Assembly: GCA_964447205.1 (NCBI GenBank) | Contig: CAYUSB010000037.1 | Span: 1-64,000, forward strand | Length of the DNA: 64,000 nt | Reading direction: 5' to 3' | From: JAEUKH01 sp964447205 | Lineage (GTDB): Bacteria > Myxococcota_A > Polyangia > Polyangiales > Ga0077539 | Shown here: piece by piece, positions 18,078 through 26,731 of the stretch | Position numbering within the stretch: the first letter of the stretch is position 1 | Layout: each line of letters begins with the position of its first letter | The notes under the pieces: model-generated | What the model saw: the letters and a program-made list of their open reading frames with translations, nothing else | What the model was told of the DNA's origin: nothing | Database searches by the model: none | Position numbers and translations under genes: made by a program

Positions 18078-20507
18078 ATGAGTTCCAACGACAAGACCCT
18101 CCACGACCTTGAGTGGCCGCAGCTCCTCGCCCAACTCTCGGAGCGGTGCACGAGCGCCGAGGCCAGGGCCCGGGCCCTCGCCCTCGTTCCGGCCGAATCG
18201 CTCGACGAGGCGCGGGTCCTGGCCCGCCGCACCACCGAGGTCCTCTCCCTGTGGAACTCCGCCGACCCCCTCCCGTACGAGGGCATCCCCGAGGTGTCCG
18301 AGGTGCTCCAGCGCCTCGCCCGTGACGCCGACGCCACGGCCTTCGAGCTCCACGGGGTGCGCCAGATGCTCCGGGTGGCCAGCGGGCTCCGTCGGTTTGG
18401 CAACGCCCGCCGGGCCCGCTGTCCTGCCCTCGCCGCGGCCCTCACCAGCGACCCGGGCCTCGACCGGATCCTGGGACAGCTCGATCACGCCATCGACCCC
18501 GACGGGACCCTCGCCGACCGGGCCTCGTCCGACCTGGCTGGGGCCCGTCGCCGGGTGGCCGAGGCCCGGGCCCGGGTGGTGGCCCGCCTGGAGGAGGCCA
18601 TCGCCCGCTTCGGCCCCGTGCTGCAAGACCGGTTCTACACCCTGCGCGACGGGCGATACGTCCTGCCCGTACGGGCCGACGCCCACATGCCCGTCCCCGG
18701 GATCGTGCACGGCTCGTCGTCGTCGGGGCAGACCCTCTTCATCGAGCCCCGAGCCGTGGTGACCGTCGGCAACATGCTCAAGGTGGCCCAGGCCGAGGTC
18801 GAACGCGAGGAGGCCGTGGTCCTGGCCGAGCTCAGCCGGGAGTGCCGGGTGTGGAGCGATCCCCTCCACGACGCCCACGAGGCCTGCCTCGCGGCCGACC
18901 TCCTGGTGGCGATCGTTCGGCTTGCGCACGAACTCAAGGCCGTGGCCATCGAGCCCTCGGCCGAGCCCGTCCTCGACCTGCGTCGGGCCCGGCACCCCCT
19001 CCTGGCCCTGTCGGGAGGGCCCGTGGTGGCCAACGACCTGAGCGTGGAGGCCGGGCGGGTCCTGGTGGTCTCGGGGCCCAACGCGGGCGGAAAGACCGTG
19101 GCCCTCAAGACCCTCGGGCTCGCGGCACTGATGGTGCGCTCGGGCCTGCCCCTGCCCGTGGAGGAGGGATCGCGGGTGGGGTGGTTCGACCCCGTGGCGT
19201 GCGACGTGGGCGACGATCAGTCCATCGCCCGCAACCTGTCGACCTTCTCGGCCCACGTCACCCACCTCGCCGACACCCTGCAGACCGTGGGCCCCGGGGG
19301 CCTGGTCCTGCTCGACGAGCTGGCCGGAGGGACCGACCCCGAAGAGGGGGCTGCCCTCGCCGCCGCGGTCCTGGAGTCCCTGGCCGGTCGCGGGGCCGCC
19401 GTGGCCGTGACCACCCACTACGAGCTCCTCAAGACCCTGGCCCTGCGCGACCCGCGGTTTGTCAACGCCTCGGTGGGCTTCGACCTCGCGGCCATGGCCC
19501 CGACCTTCACCGTCACCCTCGGGATCCCCGGGGCCTCCAGCGCCCTGGCCGTCGCCCGGCGGTACGGGATCCCCGGGGCCGTGATCGACCGGGCCCAGGC
19601 CCTCCTGCCCGAGCACGCGGGGACCCGAGAGGACGTCCTGCGTAAGCTCCAGGACGAGGAGCGGGCCACCCGACTCGCTCGGGCCGCGGCCGAGGAGGAG
19701 GCCCGGGTGGCGGCCCGGCTCCGCAGCGAGGTCGAGGCCGAGCGCAACGCCCTCCGCGTCCGAGAGAACGCCCGCCTCAGCCGCGACGGCGAGGAGCTCT
19801 TCGCCCTCCTGCGCCAGGCCCGGGAGGAGCTGCGCGAGGCCCAGACCCGCCTGCGCCGCAAGAAGCTGAGCGAGGACGAGGTCCGTCAGGCCGACAAGGC
19901 CCTGGCCTCCATCGCGGCCGCGGTGAGCTACGACGGGCCCATCGGCCGCGCCCTCGAACGCACCAAACCCGGAGCCGACAAGGCTCCCGCCCGGCGCCCC
20001 GCCCTCGAGGACGAGCTGCGCCCGGGGATGCGTCTGTGGGTGGCCCGGCTCAACGCCCCCGTGGAGGTGGTGGACCCCCCGATGCGGGGACAGGTTCGGG
20101 TCAAGGCCGGGGCCCTCAAGCTCACCATCGCCGTGGCCGACGCCGAGATCGACCTCCACCCCCCCGAGACCGAACGCGAGATCCGCGCGGGGGCGGACGA
20201 GGCCCGGAAGGTTGTGACCCCGTACGATGCCGCGGGCGACGCGGTGCGGCCCGTCCGGGTCGAGGGAAACACCTGCGACGTACGCGGCCTCCGGGTCGAC
20301 GACGCCCTGTCCATGGTCGACGCCTTCCTCGACCGCCTGCTCGGGGAGGGAAACACCGCGGGGTTCGTGCTCCACGGCCACGGGACCGGGGCCCTCAAGA
20401 GCGCCGTCCGCGAGCACCTCAAGCGCTCCCCCTACCTCGCCCGCTCCCGCCCCGCCGACCCCGAGGACGGAGGTGACGCCTTTACCGTCCTGTGGATGAA
20501 GGCATGA
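18078..20507 (+). CDS. mutS2: MutS2 ATPase/endonuclease
   Basis: An 809-residue MutS2. These ATPases act on branched DNA or on collided ribosomes rather than in classical mismatch repair. The N-terminus (NDKTLHDLEWPQLLAQL) has the MutS2 core start. Walker A is GPNAGGKTVALK near residue 333, followed by DEL(A)GGTDPEEGAAL (Walker B and signature) and a TTHYELLKTLAL switch. A long Arg/Glu/Ala coiled coil covers roughly residues 515-610. The C-terminal Smr domain (about 733-807) has CDVRGLRVDDAL and HGHGTGALKSAVREHL. The first motif reads DVRG rather than the LDLR form common in MutS2. The ATG at 18078 is used; the 295-bp gap before it has a candidate RNA. Confidence 0.95.
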   Translation: MSSNDKTLHDLEWPQLLAQLSERCTSAEARARALALVPAESLDEARVLARRTTEVLSLWNSADPLPYEGIPEVSEVLQRLARDADATAFELHGVRQMLRVASGLRRFGNARRARCPALAAALTSDPGLDRILGQLDHAIDPDGTLADRASSDLAGARRRVAEARARVVARLEEAIARFGPVLQDRFYTLRDGRYVLPVRADAHMPVPGIVHGSSSSGQTLFIEPRAVVTVGNMLKVAQAEVEREEAVVLAELSRECRVWSDPLHDAHEACLAADLLVAIVRLAHELKAVAIEPSAEPVLDLRRARHPLLALSGGPVVANDLSVEAGRVLVVSGPNAGGKTVALKTLGLAALMVRSGLPLPVEEGSRVGWFDPVACDVGDDQSIARNLSTFSAHVTHLADTLQTVGPGGLVLLDELAGGTDPEEGAALAAAVLESLAGRGAAVAVTTHYELLKTLALRDPRFVNASVGFDLAAMAPTFTVTLGIPGASSALAVARRYGIPGAVIDRAQALLPEHAGTREDVLRKLQDEERATRLARAAAEEEARVAARLRSEVEAERNALRVRENARLSRDGEELFALLRQAREELREAQTRLRRKKLSEDEVRQADKALASIAAAVSYDGPIGRALERTKPGADKAPARRPALEDELRPGMRLWVARLNAPVEVVDPPMRGQVRVKAGALKLTIAVADAEIDLHPPETEREIRAGADEARKVVTPYDAAGDAVRPVRVEGNTCDVRGLRVDDALSMVDAFLDRLLGEGNTAGFVLHGHGTGALKSAVREHLKRSPYLARSRPADPEDGGDAFTVLWMKA

Positions 20508-20514
20508 TCCCGGG

Positions 20515-21762
20515 ATGACCCCTCTCCCCCCGCCCCCACCCGTCAGCGTCCTGTACGGCGGGGCTCACCGCTTCGCCGCCGACACCCCCCAAAAACTCGC
20601 CGCCCTGGCCCGATCCTCCCTCGCCGCCTACGCCCCCGAGCCCGCGGACTTCGCCCGGGCCCTCGGGGTCGATCCGTCGCGGGCCGACGGGCTCTACGCC
20701 GCCGTTTCCTCCCGCCTCGAAGGCCCCTCCGCCGTCGACGACCTGCGGATCGACTTCGAGGACGGGTACGGCCCCCGGCCCGACCCCGAAGAAGACAGAC
20801 ACGCCGACCGGGCCGGGGAGGCCCTCGCGCAGTGCCAGGCTGCGGGTGGGCTCCCGCCCTGGGTGGGCCTGCGGGTCAAGGCCTTCTCGGGATCCACCGA
20901 GCCGAGGGCCCGACGCACCCTGGAGCGGTTTCTGCGGGCCTACCGGAAGACCGGGACCGGCTCCCTGCCCGAGGGCTTCGTGGTCACCCTGCCCAAGGTC
21001 GAGGAGCCCGAGACCGTACGCCGCTTCGTGGGGGCCCTGGAGACCCTGGAGGGGACGCTGGGGCTCGCCGAGGGTGCTGTCGGTGTCGAGCTCATGGTGG
21101 AGACCCCGCGGGCCCTCCTGGCCCTGCCAGGCCTCGCGATGGCTGCCGGATCGCGCCTCGTGGGGTTGCACCTCGGGGCCTACGACCTCCTGTCGGCCCT
21201 CGGGGTGTTGCCCTCCGCCCAGAGCCTCGATCACCCGCAGTGCGTGGCGGGTCGCGTGCACATCGCCCTCGTGGCCGCGGCCCTGGGGGTGCGGGCGAGC
21301 GACGGGGCCACCACCCGGCTCCCGCTGCCCGTGCACCGCGGGGCCCCGGGCGAGCTGTCCCCGGAGCAGGTCCGAGACAACAAGGCCGCGGTCGTGGGGG
21401 CCTGGGGGGCCCACGCTCGGGCCGTGCGGGCAGCTTGTTCGGAGGGCGTATGGCTCGGCTGGGACCTGCATCCTGCTCAGCTCCCAGCGCGCTATGGGGC
21501 CCTCTACGAGGCCCTGTCCGCGGGCATCGAAGAGACGGTCGTTCGGTTGACCAACTTTGTCGCCGAGGCGGCCCGGGCCACCCGGGTGGGGCAGACCTTC
21601 GACGACGCGGCCACGGCCCGGGGCCTGGTGGGGCACGTCCGGCGGGCCGGAGCCCTCGGGGTCATCGACCTCCCGGCCCTGGAGGCGCGCCTGGGGCTGG
21701 ACCTCGGTCGGTTGTTCGCCGAGGGCTTCGGGGCGATGGGGTCACGCCCGGAGCCACCGTGA
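20515..21762 (+). CDS. CitE/HpcH-aldolase-like protein (DUF6986-like)
   Basis: A 415-residue TIM-barrel protein related to the HpcH/HpaI aldolase and citrate-lyase-beta superfamily. Evidence is DLRIDFEDGYG near residue 78 (acidic metal-binding turn), RVKAFSG, a VELMVETPRALL strand around residue 195 (Glu that would bind Mg2+), and GLHLGAYDLLSALG, the equivalent of the family's GxxDL motif. The overall layout matches what is annotated as DUF6986. Substrate unknown; a C-C lyase or thioesterase-like reaction on an acyl-CoA or oxoacid is possible from the fold. It starts 7 bp after mutS2, suggesting co-transcription, although no functional link is known. Confidence 0.75.
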   Translation: MTPLPPPPPVSVLYGGAHRFAADTPQKLAALARSSLAAYAPEPADFARALGVDPSRADGLYAAVSSRLEGPSAVDDLRIDFEDGYGPRPDPEEDRHADRAGEALAQCQAAGGLPPWVGLRVKAFSGSTEPRARRTLERFLRAYRKTGTGSLPEGFVVTLPKVEEPETVRRFVGALETLEGTLGLAEGAVGVELMVETPRALLALPGLAMAAGSRLVGLHLGAYDLLSALGVLPSAQSLDHPQCVAGRVHIALVAAALGVRASDGATTRLPLPVHRGAPGELSPEQVRDNKAAVVGAWGAHARAVRAACSEGVWLGWDLHPAQLPARYGALYEALSAGIEETVVRLTNFVAEAARATRVGQTFDDAATARGLVGHVRRAGALGVIDLPALEARLGLDLGRLFAEGFGAMGSRPEPP

Positions 21763-21895
21763 CGCGGTTGTCGTAGCGGGGACCCAAGGTCGGCAGAGGG
21801 AGCAGGCAGAGTTACATTGTTTGGACGACGGGCCGACGGGGTTGGCACGGCGAGCGCATCCAACCTCGGCACACCCTGTCCGAAGGAGGATCGCC

Positions 21896-22918
21896 ATGAA
21901 GACCACACGAGAGGTTTCGCAGAGGGGAGAGCCACGCATACGAGCCCCCTGGTGGCTTCGCGTGTTGGTGGCGGCGTCGCTGGTGGGCGCGGGCACAGGG
22001 CAGGCCTGGGCCCAGGGGGTGGCCGACCGCGACGCCCGCGACCGGGCCGAGACCCCGCTCGAGCCGGCGGGGGTGCGGTCGCCCGAGGCCGACGCGGGGC
22101 ACGTGTATGCCTTGCGGTTGGAGCACGCGCCCTTTCCGGCCCTGTCGGTTCCGGGGGCGGTGGTGTACGTGCCTCCGGGGTTGCACCCGGGCGACCGGCT
22201 CTCGGTGGTGGTGTTTGTCCACGGGTGGGACGGGTGTGCCTCGGCGGTGGCCTCCGACGAGGCCATCCCGTGCCGCCCGGGGGGGCCGCGACGGGGGGCC
22301 CTGGGGCTCGTCTCCAACTTCAGGGCCTCGGGGGTCAGGGCCCTCCTGGTGGTGCCCCAGATGGCCCTGGAGCGGCGCTCGTCGGCCAGCGGGCGGTGGT
22401 CCGAGCCCGGGGAATTTCGGCTCTTCCTGCAGGAGGTCCTGGACGCCCTGGTTTCGAAGATCGGCGATCAGGGGGTCGACGACCTCGACCGGGTGATCGT
22501 GGCTGCCCACTCTGGGGGGTACGTCACGGCCTTGACCCTCCTCGATCGGGGGGAGGTCCCCATCGACCAGGTGGTCTTCTACGACGCGTTCTACAACGGG
22601 ATGCCTCAGGTCGCGGAGTGGGTCGAGGACAACCTCCCGCGCTTCGACCCCGAGCATCCGCGCCCCCTGCGGTTTGCGAGCGTGTATCGCGAGGGCGGGG
22701 TGGCGGGCACGTCGCGGGCCCTGGCCCGGCGGCTTCAACCCGCCTTCGCGGGGGCCGGACGGGCGGGCGACCTTCTCCTGCGCGACCGTACGACCGCGCC
22801 GCTCACCGAGGCAGAGGTCCAGCGGCCGGTGTGCCTCGTGCGGGTTCCGGGCGACCACCAGCAGACCGCCCGGCACAACTTCGTGGCCATGCTTCGAGGG
22901 TCTGGCCTGCCGATGTGA
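21896..22918 (+). CDS. Exported alpha/beta-hydrolase-fold protein
   Basis: A 340-residue secreted protein. The ATG at 21896 follows a good Shine-Dalgarno (AAGGAGGA, 21883-21890). The N-terminus is a signal peptide with Arg/Lys n-region, hydrophobic LRVLVAASLVGAGTG and a cleavage-like AWAQ. The mature part has an alpha/beta-hydrolase layout: VVYVPPGLHPGDRLSVVVFVHGW (strand and oxyanion loop), then VIVAAHSGGY with the nucleophile elbow AHSGG in place of the usual GxSxG. A possible acid is in VVFYDAFYN, and a possible catalytic His is in RVPGDHQQTARHNF. Substrate unknown. It lies 133 bp after the DUF6986-like gene, so it is likely its own unit. Confidence 0.8.
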   Translation: MKTTREVSQRGEPRIRAPWWLRVLVAASLVGAGTGQAWAQGVADRDARDRAETPLEPAGVRSPEADAGHVYALRLEHAPFPALSVPGAVVYVPPGLHPGDRLSVVVFVHGWDGCASAVASDEAIPCRPGGPRRGALGLVSNFRASGVRALLVVPQMALERRSSASGRWSEPGEFRLFLQEVLDALVSKIGDQGVDDLDRVIVAAHSGGYVTALTLLDRGEVPIDQVVFYDAFYNGMPQVAEWVEDNLPRFDPEHPRPLRFASVYREGGVAGTSRALARRLQPAFAGAGRAGDLLLRDRTTAPLTEAEVQRPVCLVRVPGDHQQTARHNFVAMLRGSGLPM

Positions 22919-22922
22919 CCGG

Positions 22923-23567
22923 TCAGGGGGCGATCTCGCGGCGGAGCTGATCGACGAAGCCTTCGAGATACGCCGTGCGGCTTTGGGCAAGGGCCCGGGC
23001 CGTGGGGGTGTGCATGGCCTCCCCGATCCGCAGGAGCTTGCGGTAGAAATGGTCGAGGCCCCAGCGCTTGTCGTCGGGGCTCCGGCCCACGCAGAACGGG
23101 TCGTCGGGGTGATAGAAGGGCGTCCCCATGGCGGCGGCGGTGGCGAAGCAGCGGGCGATCCCGATGGCCCCGAGGGCGTCGAGGCGGTCGGCGTCCTGGA
23201 GCACCTTGCCCTCCAGGGTCGACGGGGTCTCCCCGAGGGAGAAGGGGTGGGTCCGGATGGCCTCGGCCACGGCTTCGATCAGGTCTTCGGTGGCCCCAAG
23301 TCCCGCGAGCAGGGCGCGGGCGTGGTCGGCGCATACCGCCCCCGAACGAGGCCCCTCGGGGTGCCCCTTGGGATGGTTGAACAGCTCGTGGCAAAACGCC
23401 GCAGCGCACACCCTCTGGGGGTCGGCTCCTTCGGCGCGGGCGAGGTGTTGCCCCGTGGTGGCGACCCGCACGACGTGGAGCCAGTCGTGGGCCGGGTCGT
23501 TGGCGGGGGTGGCGGCCTTGGCGGCGTCGTACACGCGGCGCAGGAGGGGGTCGTCGAGGAGGAGCAT
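22923..23567 (-). CDS. HD-domain phosphohydrolase (YedJ-like)
   Basis: A 214-residue HD-superfamily protein. Residues 22-33 (NDPAHDWLHVVR) give the first His ligands, as in YedJ-type proteins. The second motif reads FCHELFNHP, so the canonical His-Asp pair appears as His-Glu. A third Asp is in LQDADRLDALGAIG, and DHFYRKLL is a typical YedJ feature. Substrate unknown; relatives hydrolyse phosphate esters or nucleotides. No export signal. It is 14 bp downstream of rnz on the same strand, so it is probably the second gene of that operon. It converges on the exported hydrolase with a 4-bp gap. Confidence 0.85.
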   Translation of the reverse strand: MLLLDDPLLRRVYDAAKAATPANDPAHDWLHVVRVATTGQHLARAEGADPQRVCAAAFCHELFNHPKGHPEGPRSGAVCADHARALLAGLGATEDLIEAVAEAIRTHPFSLGETPSTLEGKVLQDADRLDALGAIGIARCFATAAAMGTPFYHPDDPFCVGRSPDDKRWGLDHFYRKLLRIGEAMHTPTARALAQSRTAYLEGFVDQLRREIAP

Positions 23568-23581
23568 TGGGAGCGTGGGGT

Positions 23582-24505
23582 TCAGTGTCGGCGTGGGATG
23601 GGGATGCGGTCGAGGTCGTGCAGGGCCACGGTGGCGGGGAAGATGGCCCGGGCGTCGTCGACGTGTTGGGCTACGCTGGCGTAGCGCTGGGAGAAATGGG
23701 TGAGGGCGAGCCGACGGGCTCCGGCCTCGAGGGCCGTGCGGGCGGCGTCGGCGGCGCTGGCGTGGCCGTGTTCGGTGGCGAGGCGCTGGTCGGCGGCGGT
23801 GTAGGTGGCCTCCATCACGAGGAGGTCGACCCCGCGGGCGAGGGCTACGGCCCCGGGGCAGGCCCGGGTGTCCATCACCAGGGCGAAGGCGCTGCCCTCC
23901 CGGGGTTCGCTCACGTCCTCGACCCGAACGGTGCGGTTGTCGAGGGTGAGCGACCCGTCGCGCAGGAGGTCGCGCACCTGCGGGCCCGCGATGCCCGCGG
24001 CGGCGAGGGCCTTGGGATTCATCCTGCGGCCGGGTCGCTCCTCGATGCGGTACCCGTAGGTCGGGACCGGGTGGTCGAGGGCGTGGGCGAACACCTGGTA
24101 CTGGGCGGTCTCGGCGATGAGCCCGAGGGTGCCCGGGGCGAGGTCGATGGGTGCCGGGATGAGCTCCACCGCGGCGAGGTAGATCGACGCGTGCCGCAGG
24201 CGCTGGAAGTACACCTCGCCGGCTGCGGGGTAGTGCACCGTGACCGGATGGGCGCAGCGGTCGAGGGAGAGGCGTTGGATGATGCCCGAGAGCCCGAGGC
24301 AGTGGTCGCCGTGGAAGTGGGTGACGAAGATGCGGGTGATGGCCGAGGCGGGCAGGTCGCCGAAGGCCATCTGGCGTTGGGTGCCCTCGCCGGGGTCGAA
24401 GAGGAAACCCTCGTCGTCCCAGCGCAGGAAGTACCCGTTGTGATTGCGGTGGCGGGTCGGCACCTGGGAGCCCGTGCCCAGGGCCAGCAGCTCGCGGAGG
24501 CTCAT
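23582..24505 (-). CDS. rnz: Ribonuclease Z (tRNA 3' endonuclease)
   Basis: A 307-residue metallo-beta-lactamase-fold RNase Z, the short form. It removes 3' trailers from tRNA precursors lacking encoded CCA, or acts in RNA decay. The N-terminus ELLALGTGSQVPTRHRN and GFLFDPGEGTQRQM are RNase Z signatures. Zinc ligands are in THFHGDHCLGL near residue 65, in VMDTRAC, and in the HxHxSA motif EHGHASAADAA. LTHFSQRY closes the site. The ATG at 24505 is preferred because the family starts 3-6 residues before LLALGTG. A perfect hairpin (24561-24576) lies in its leader region. Confidence 0.94.
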   Translation of the reverse strand: MSLRELLALGTGSQVPTRHRNHNGYFLRWDDEGFLFDPGEGTQRQMAFGDLPASAITRIFVTHFHGDHCLGLSGIIQRLSLDRCAHPVTVHYPAAGEVYFQRLRHASIYLAAVELIPAPIDLAPGTLGLIAETAQYQVFAHALDHPVPTYGYRIEERPGRRMNPKALAAAGIAGPQVRDLLRDGSLTLDNRTVRVEDVSEPREGSAFALVMDTRACPGAVALARGVDLLVMEATYTAADQRLATEHGHASAADAARTALEAGARRLALTHFSQRYASVAQHVDDARAIFPATVALHDLDRIPIPRRH

Positions 24506-24560
24506 CGTCTCGATCCTCCCTCTGACGGCGACGCGTCGGTCAGCCTCGTGCGCAACGCAA

Positions 24561-24576
24561 GGCCTCGCCCGAGGCC
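24561..24576. repeat. Perfect 7-bp hairpin between rnz and the next divergent gene
   Basis: GGCCTCG (24561-24567) and CGAGGCC (24570-24576) with a 2-nt gap. It lies 56-71 nt upstream of the rnz start and could be a stem in its leader or a protein site. It sits close to an AGTGTA (24581-24586), which read on the minus strand is TACACT, a possible rnz -10. Confidence 0.4.
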
Positions 24577-24623
24577 GCGGAGTGTATCCCGCCCGAACTG
24601 AAATCGGGGCTATCATCGCCCCC

Positions 24624-25862
24624 GTGAGTGACGACGCCCCCAAGGCCCCCTCGTCGGCCCCTCCGCCGTCTCCGCTGCGGCCGACCCCAACGGCCCCGCC
24701 CCCGGTTCCGATCGCCCCGACGTCCCCGACGCGGCCGGGCATTGGGATGCGTCCGCCTCCGCCGCCTCCGCCCGGGGCCTCGTCGCCTCCGTCGGCTGGG
24801 GCGTCGTTGCGTCCGCCGGCGCTGCCGTCGTCGCCGCCGATCCCTCTCGTGCGCAGGGCGGGGGTCGAGCAGCTCACCGGGGCGGGCCTCGTCTGGAGCA
24901 GCACCCAGGAGCGGGCCGACCTCGTGAGCGCGGCCCTGCGCCTGCGCGACGAGCAGCTCATGGCCCGGGTGGTGTACTTCGCCCCCGAACAACCCACCAA
25001 CGCCGAGCTCGACAAGATCACCGAGGGGGTCATCGCCGAGCTGCGGGCCCTGCGGGCCGTGCGGGAGGCCCAACGGCCGAGCGTGGGCATGACCGCGAGC
25101 GAGCGCGAGATCGACCTGATGGCCGCGATGCGCCAGCGGCTGGAGCAGGTCCTCGACCCCAAAGGCGGGGCCTTCCTGCGCTCAAAGCTCGACCTCCTGT
25201 CGCGGCGGGTCACCACCCTCTTCTTCGAGCGCACCCTCGGGCACAACGCCACCCCCGAGGAGCTCGCCTCGCGGACGGTCTCGCTGCCCGAGGAGGGGAT
25301 GTACTACGCCCTCTTGCGCAGCCGGGCCCGGCTGGAGTCCGACGTACGCTCGCTCAAATACGAGACCCCCGAGGTGCTGGAGGGCGCCCTCGAACGGCTC
25401 TCCCGCGTGGAGAAGGACCTCCAGATCGCCTACCTCGGGCGCAGGGCCCCCGAGCTCGAACACCTCCTGCCCCTCGTGCTCCAGGTGTTCGGGGAGTTCT
25501 TCAAGGAGACCTTCCGGCGCAACGTGGGGGACTTCTGTTGGCAGGTCGTACGGGGCTCGGGGGTGAGTCGTAGCCCCGAGGAGGGGGTGGCCATCTACAA
25601 GATCGGCCCGATGTCCTTCCCGAGGTTTCGCGAGACCTTCGAGCGGGTCTTTCTGGAGCACTTCCTGGTGGGCGTACAAGACCCGCTGGTGGTCCGGCTG
25701 GAGCAGAGCAAGATGAAATTCTCTGCCGAGACCCTGGCCTTCGTGTCCGACCCCCACGTGTTCTTCGTGGTGTGCGGGGTGATGTGCGATGCATTCTACG
25801 ACCACCTGCACAGCGAGGGCATTCTGGACCTGCCCCCCGGCTGGCGGGCCCGCACCGAATAA
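24624..25862 (+). CDS. Protein of unknown function with Pro-rich N-terminus
   Basis: A 412-residue protein starting at a GTG (24624), just 8 nt after a strong -10-like TATCAT (24611-24616). Residues 1-75 are low-complexity Pro/Ala/Ser with runs such as RPPPPPPPG. From residue 80 a mostly helical domain follows: VEQLTGAGLVWSSTQERADL, ELDKITEGVIAELRALRAVRE, then long amphipathic helices with LSRVEKDLQIAYLGRRAPE. A Cys- and Phe-rich end contains VFFVVCGVMCDAFYDHL. No signal peptide or convincing transmembrane helix. I do not recognise a family. The helical body and disordered head would suit a scaffold or polar-localised protein, but that is inference. Confidence 0.8.
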   Translation: MSDDAPKAPSSAPPPSPLRPTPTAPPPVPIAPTSPTRPGIGMRPPPPPPPGASSPPSAGASLRPPALPSSPPIPLVRRAGVEQLTGAGLVWSSTQERADLVSAALRLRDEQLMARVVYFAPEQPTNAELDKITEGVIAELRALRAVREAQRPSVGMTASEREIDLMAAMRQRLEQVLDPKGGAFLRSKLDLLSRRVTTLFFERTLGHNATPEELASRTVSLPEEGMYYALLRSRARLESDVRSLKYETPEVLEGALERLSRVEKDLQIAYLGRRAPELEHLLPLVLQVFGEFFKETFRRNVGDFCWQVVRGSGVSRSPEEGVAIYKIGPMSFPRFRETFERVFLEHFLVGVQDPLVVRLEQSKMKFSAETLAFVSDPHVFFVVCGVMCDAFYDHLHSEGILDLPPGWRARTE

Positions 25863-25869
25863 GTCTCCC

Positions 25870-26478
25870 TCAGCCCGTCCCTCTGCACCCGCACCCTGCC
25901 GGAACCACCCCGTCCGGCCGCGGGACGCACTCGATCACCCGCCCCCGGGCGTCGGTCTCGACGGCGCAGCAGGCATCGATCATGTCGCGCAGCCGCGCAC
26001 GGCCCCGCTGCACCCGCGATTTCATCCCCGACACGCTCACCCCGAGGGCCTGGGCGGCGTCGCGTTGGGTCATGCCCCGGAGCTCGGTCAGGGTCAGGGC
26101 CTCGCGGTACGGGCTCGGGAGGGCCGCGACGAAGTGCTCCAGGGTTGGCACCAGGAGGGCCTCGGCCTCGGTGGTCTCGCCCTCGTCCTCCTGGGCCGCA
26201 ACCTCGTCCATCCCAGCGTCCTCTCCCGCGACCCGTCCCCGACGTCCCCGGGCCCTCAGGTGGTCGATCACAGTGGTCCGGGCCACCTGGTGCACCCAGG
26301 GGCCCAAGCGCTGGTCGTCGTGCAGGGCCCCGAGCCCGCGGTGGATCCGCAGCAGGGCGTCTTGCACGACATCGTCCACGTCGTTGGGGTTGACCCGCCG
26401 GGCCACGTAACGTTGCAGCTCGTGGCCGAGGGGGCCCCACGCGGGGGTCACGGGGCTCGGGGCGGCCGCACAGGTCAT
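25870..26478 (-). CDS. SigZ-like ECF RNA polymerase sigma factor
   Basis: A 202-residue sigma-70-family protein. Region 2 is seen in VARRVNPNDVDDVVQDALLRIHRGL and WVHQVARTTVIDHLRARG. Region 4 is seen in LPSPYREALTLTELRGMTQRDAAQALGVSVSGMKSRVQRGRARLR. After region 4 there is a Cys-bearing tail (MIDACCAVETDARGRVIEC then AGCGC) typical of the SigZ group, where it may sense metal or redox state. The ATG at 26478 gives a normal N-terminal length. No anti-sigma gene is adjacent: downstream is the convergent unknown gene (7-bp gap) and upstream a divergent lipoprotein. Confidence 0.88.
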   Translation of the reverse strand: MTCAAAPSPVTPAWGPLGHELQRYVARRVNPNDVDDVVQDALLRIHRGLGALHDDQRLGPWVHQVARTTVIDHLRARGRRGRVAGEDAGMDEVAAQEDEGETTEAEALLVPTLEHFVAALPSPYREALTLTELRGMTQRDAAQALGVSVSGMKSRVQRGRARLRDMIDACCAVETDARGRVIECVPRPDGVVPAGCGCRGTG

Positions 26479-26648
26479 CGGAGCCGCCGCGAGAGGAGGA
26501 GTGAAGTGGAGCGTTCGGGGGTGGACATCGGACGGTCTCTCTGGATGAGGATGACAGAGCGGGCGTCGTGCGCCCAGCGGCTCTCCTCCTCCCAGACGCC
26601 GACCCCCAGCGCTGGACGCAGAGAATCGTACCGGACTTCCCCGGGGCC

Positions 26649-26678
26649 GTGACAGCCGAGCTGGGAGTGCGCTAGGAA
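26649..26678 (+). promoter_or_regulatory. Predicted promoter for the lipoprotein gene
   Basis: GTGACA (26649-26654), an 18-nt spacer and TAGGAA (26673-26678), giving a leader of about 47 nt. Read on the other strand, ATCGTA (26625-26630) is TACGAT 18 bp from the same hexamer, so the sigma-factor promoter could share the -35 region. Confidence 0.45.
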
Positions 26679-26731
26679 TCCACCCCGGGGCGTTTCCGTC
26701 CGAAGACGAGGGCCCCAGGAGCGGGTCGATC

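Noticed and set aside
17864..18112. 82-codon ORF in the greB-mutS2 gap
   Set aside because: It runs into mutS2 in another frame, has no SD, and covers the hairpin with a T-rich tail. The composition is that of non-coding DNA.
18051..20417. 788-codon minus-strand frame opposite mutS2
   Set aside because: Compositional shadow of MutS2; no domains, no promoter, no SD.
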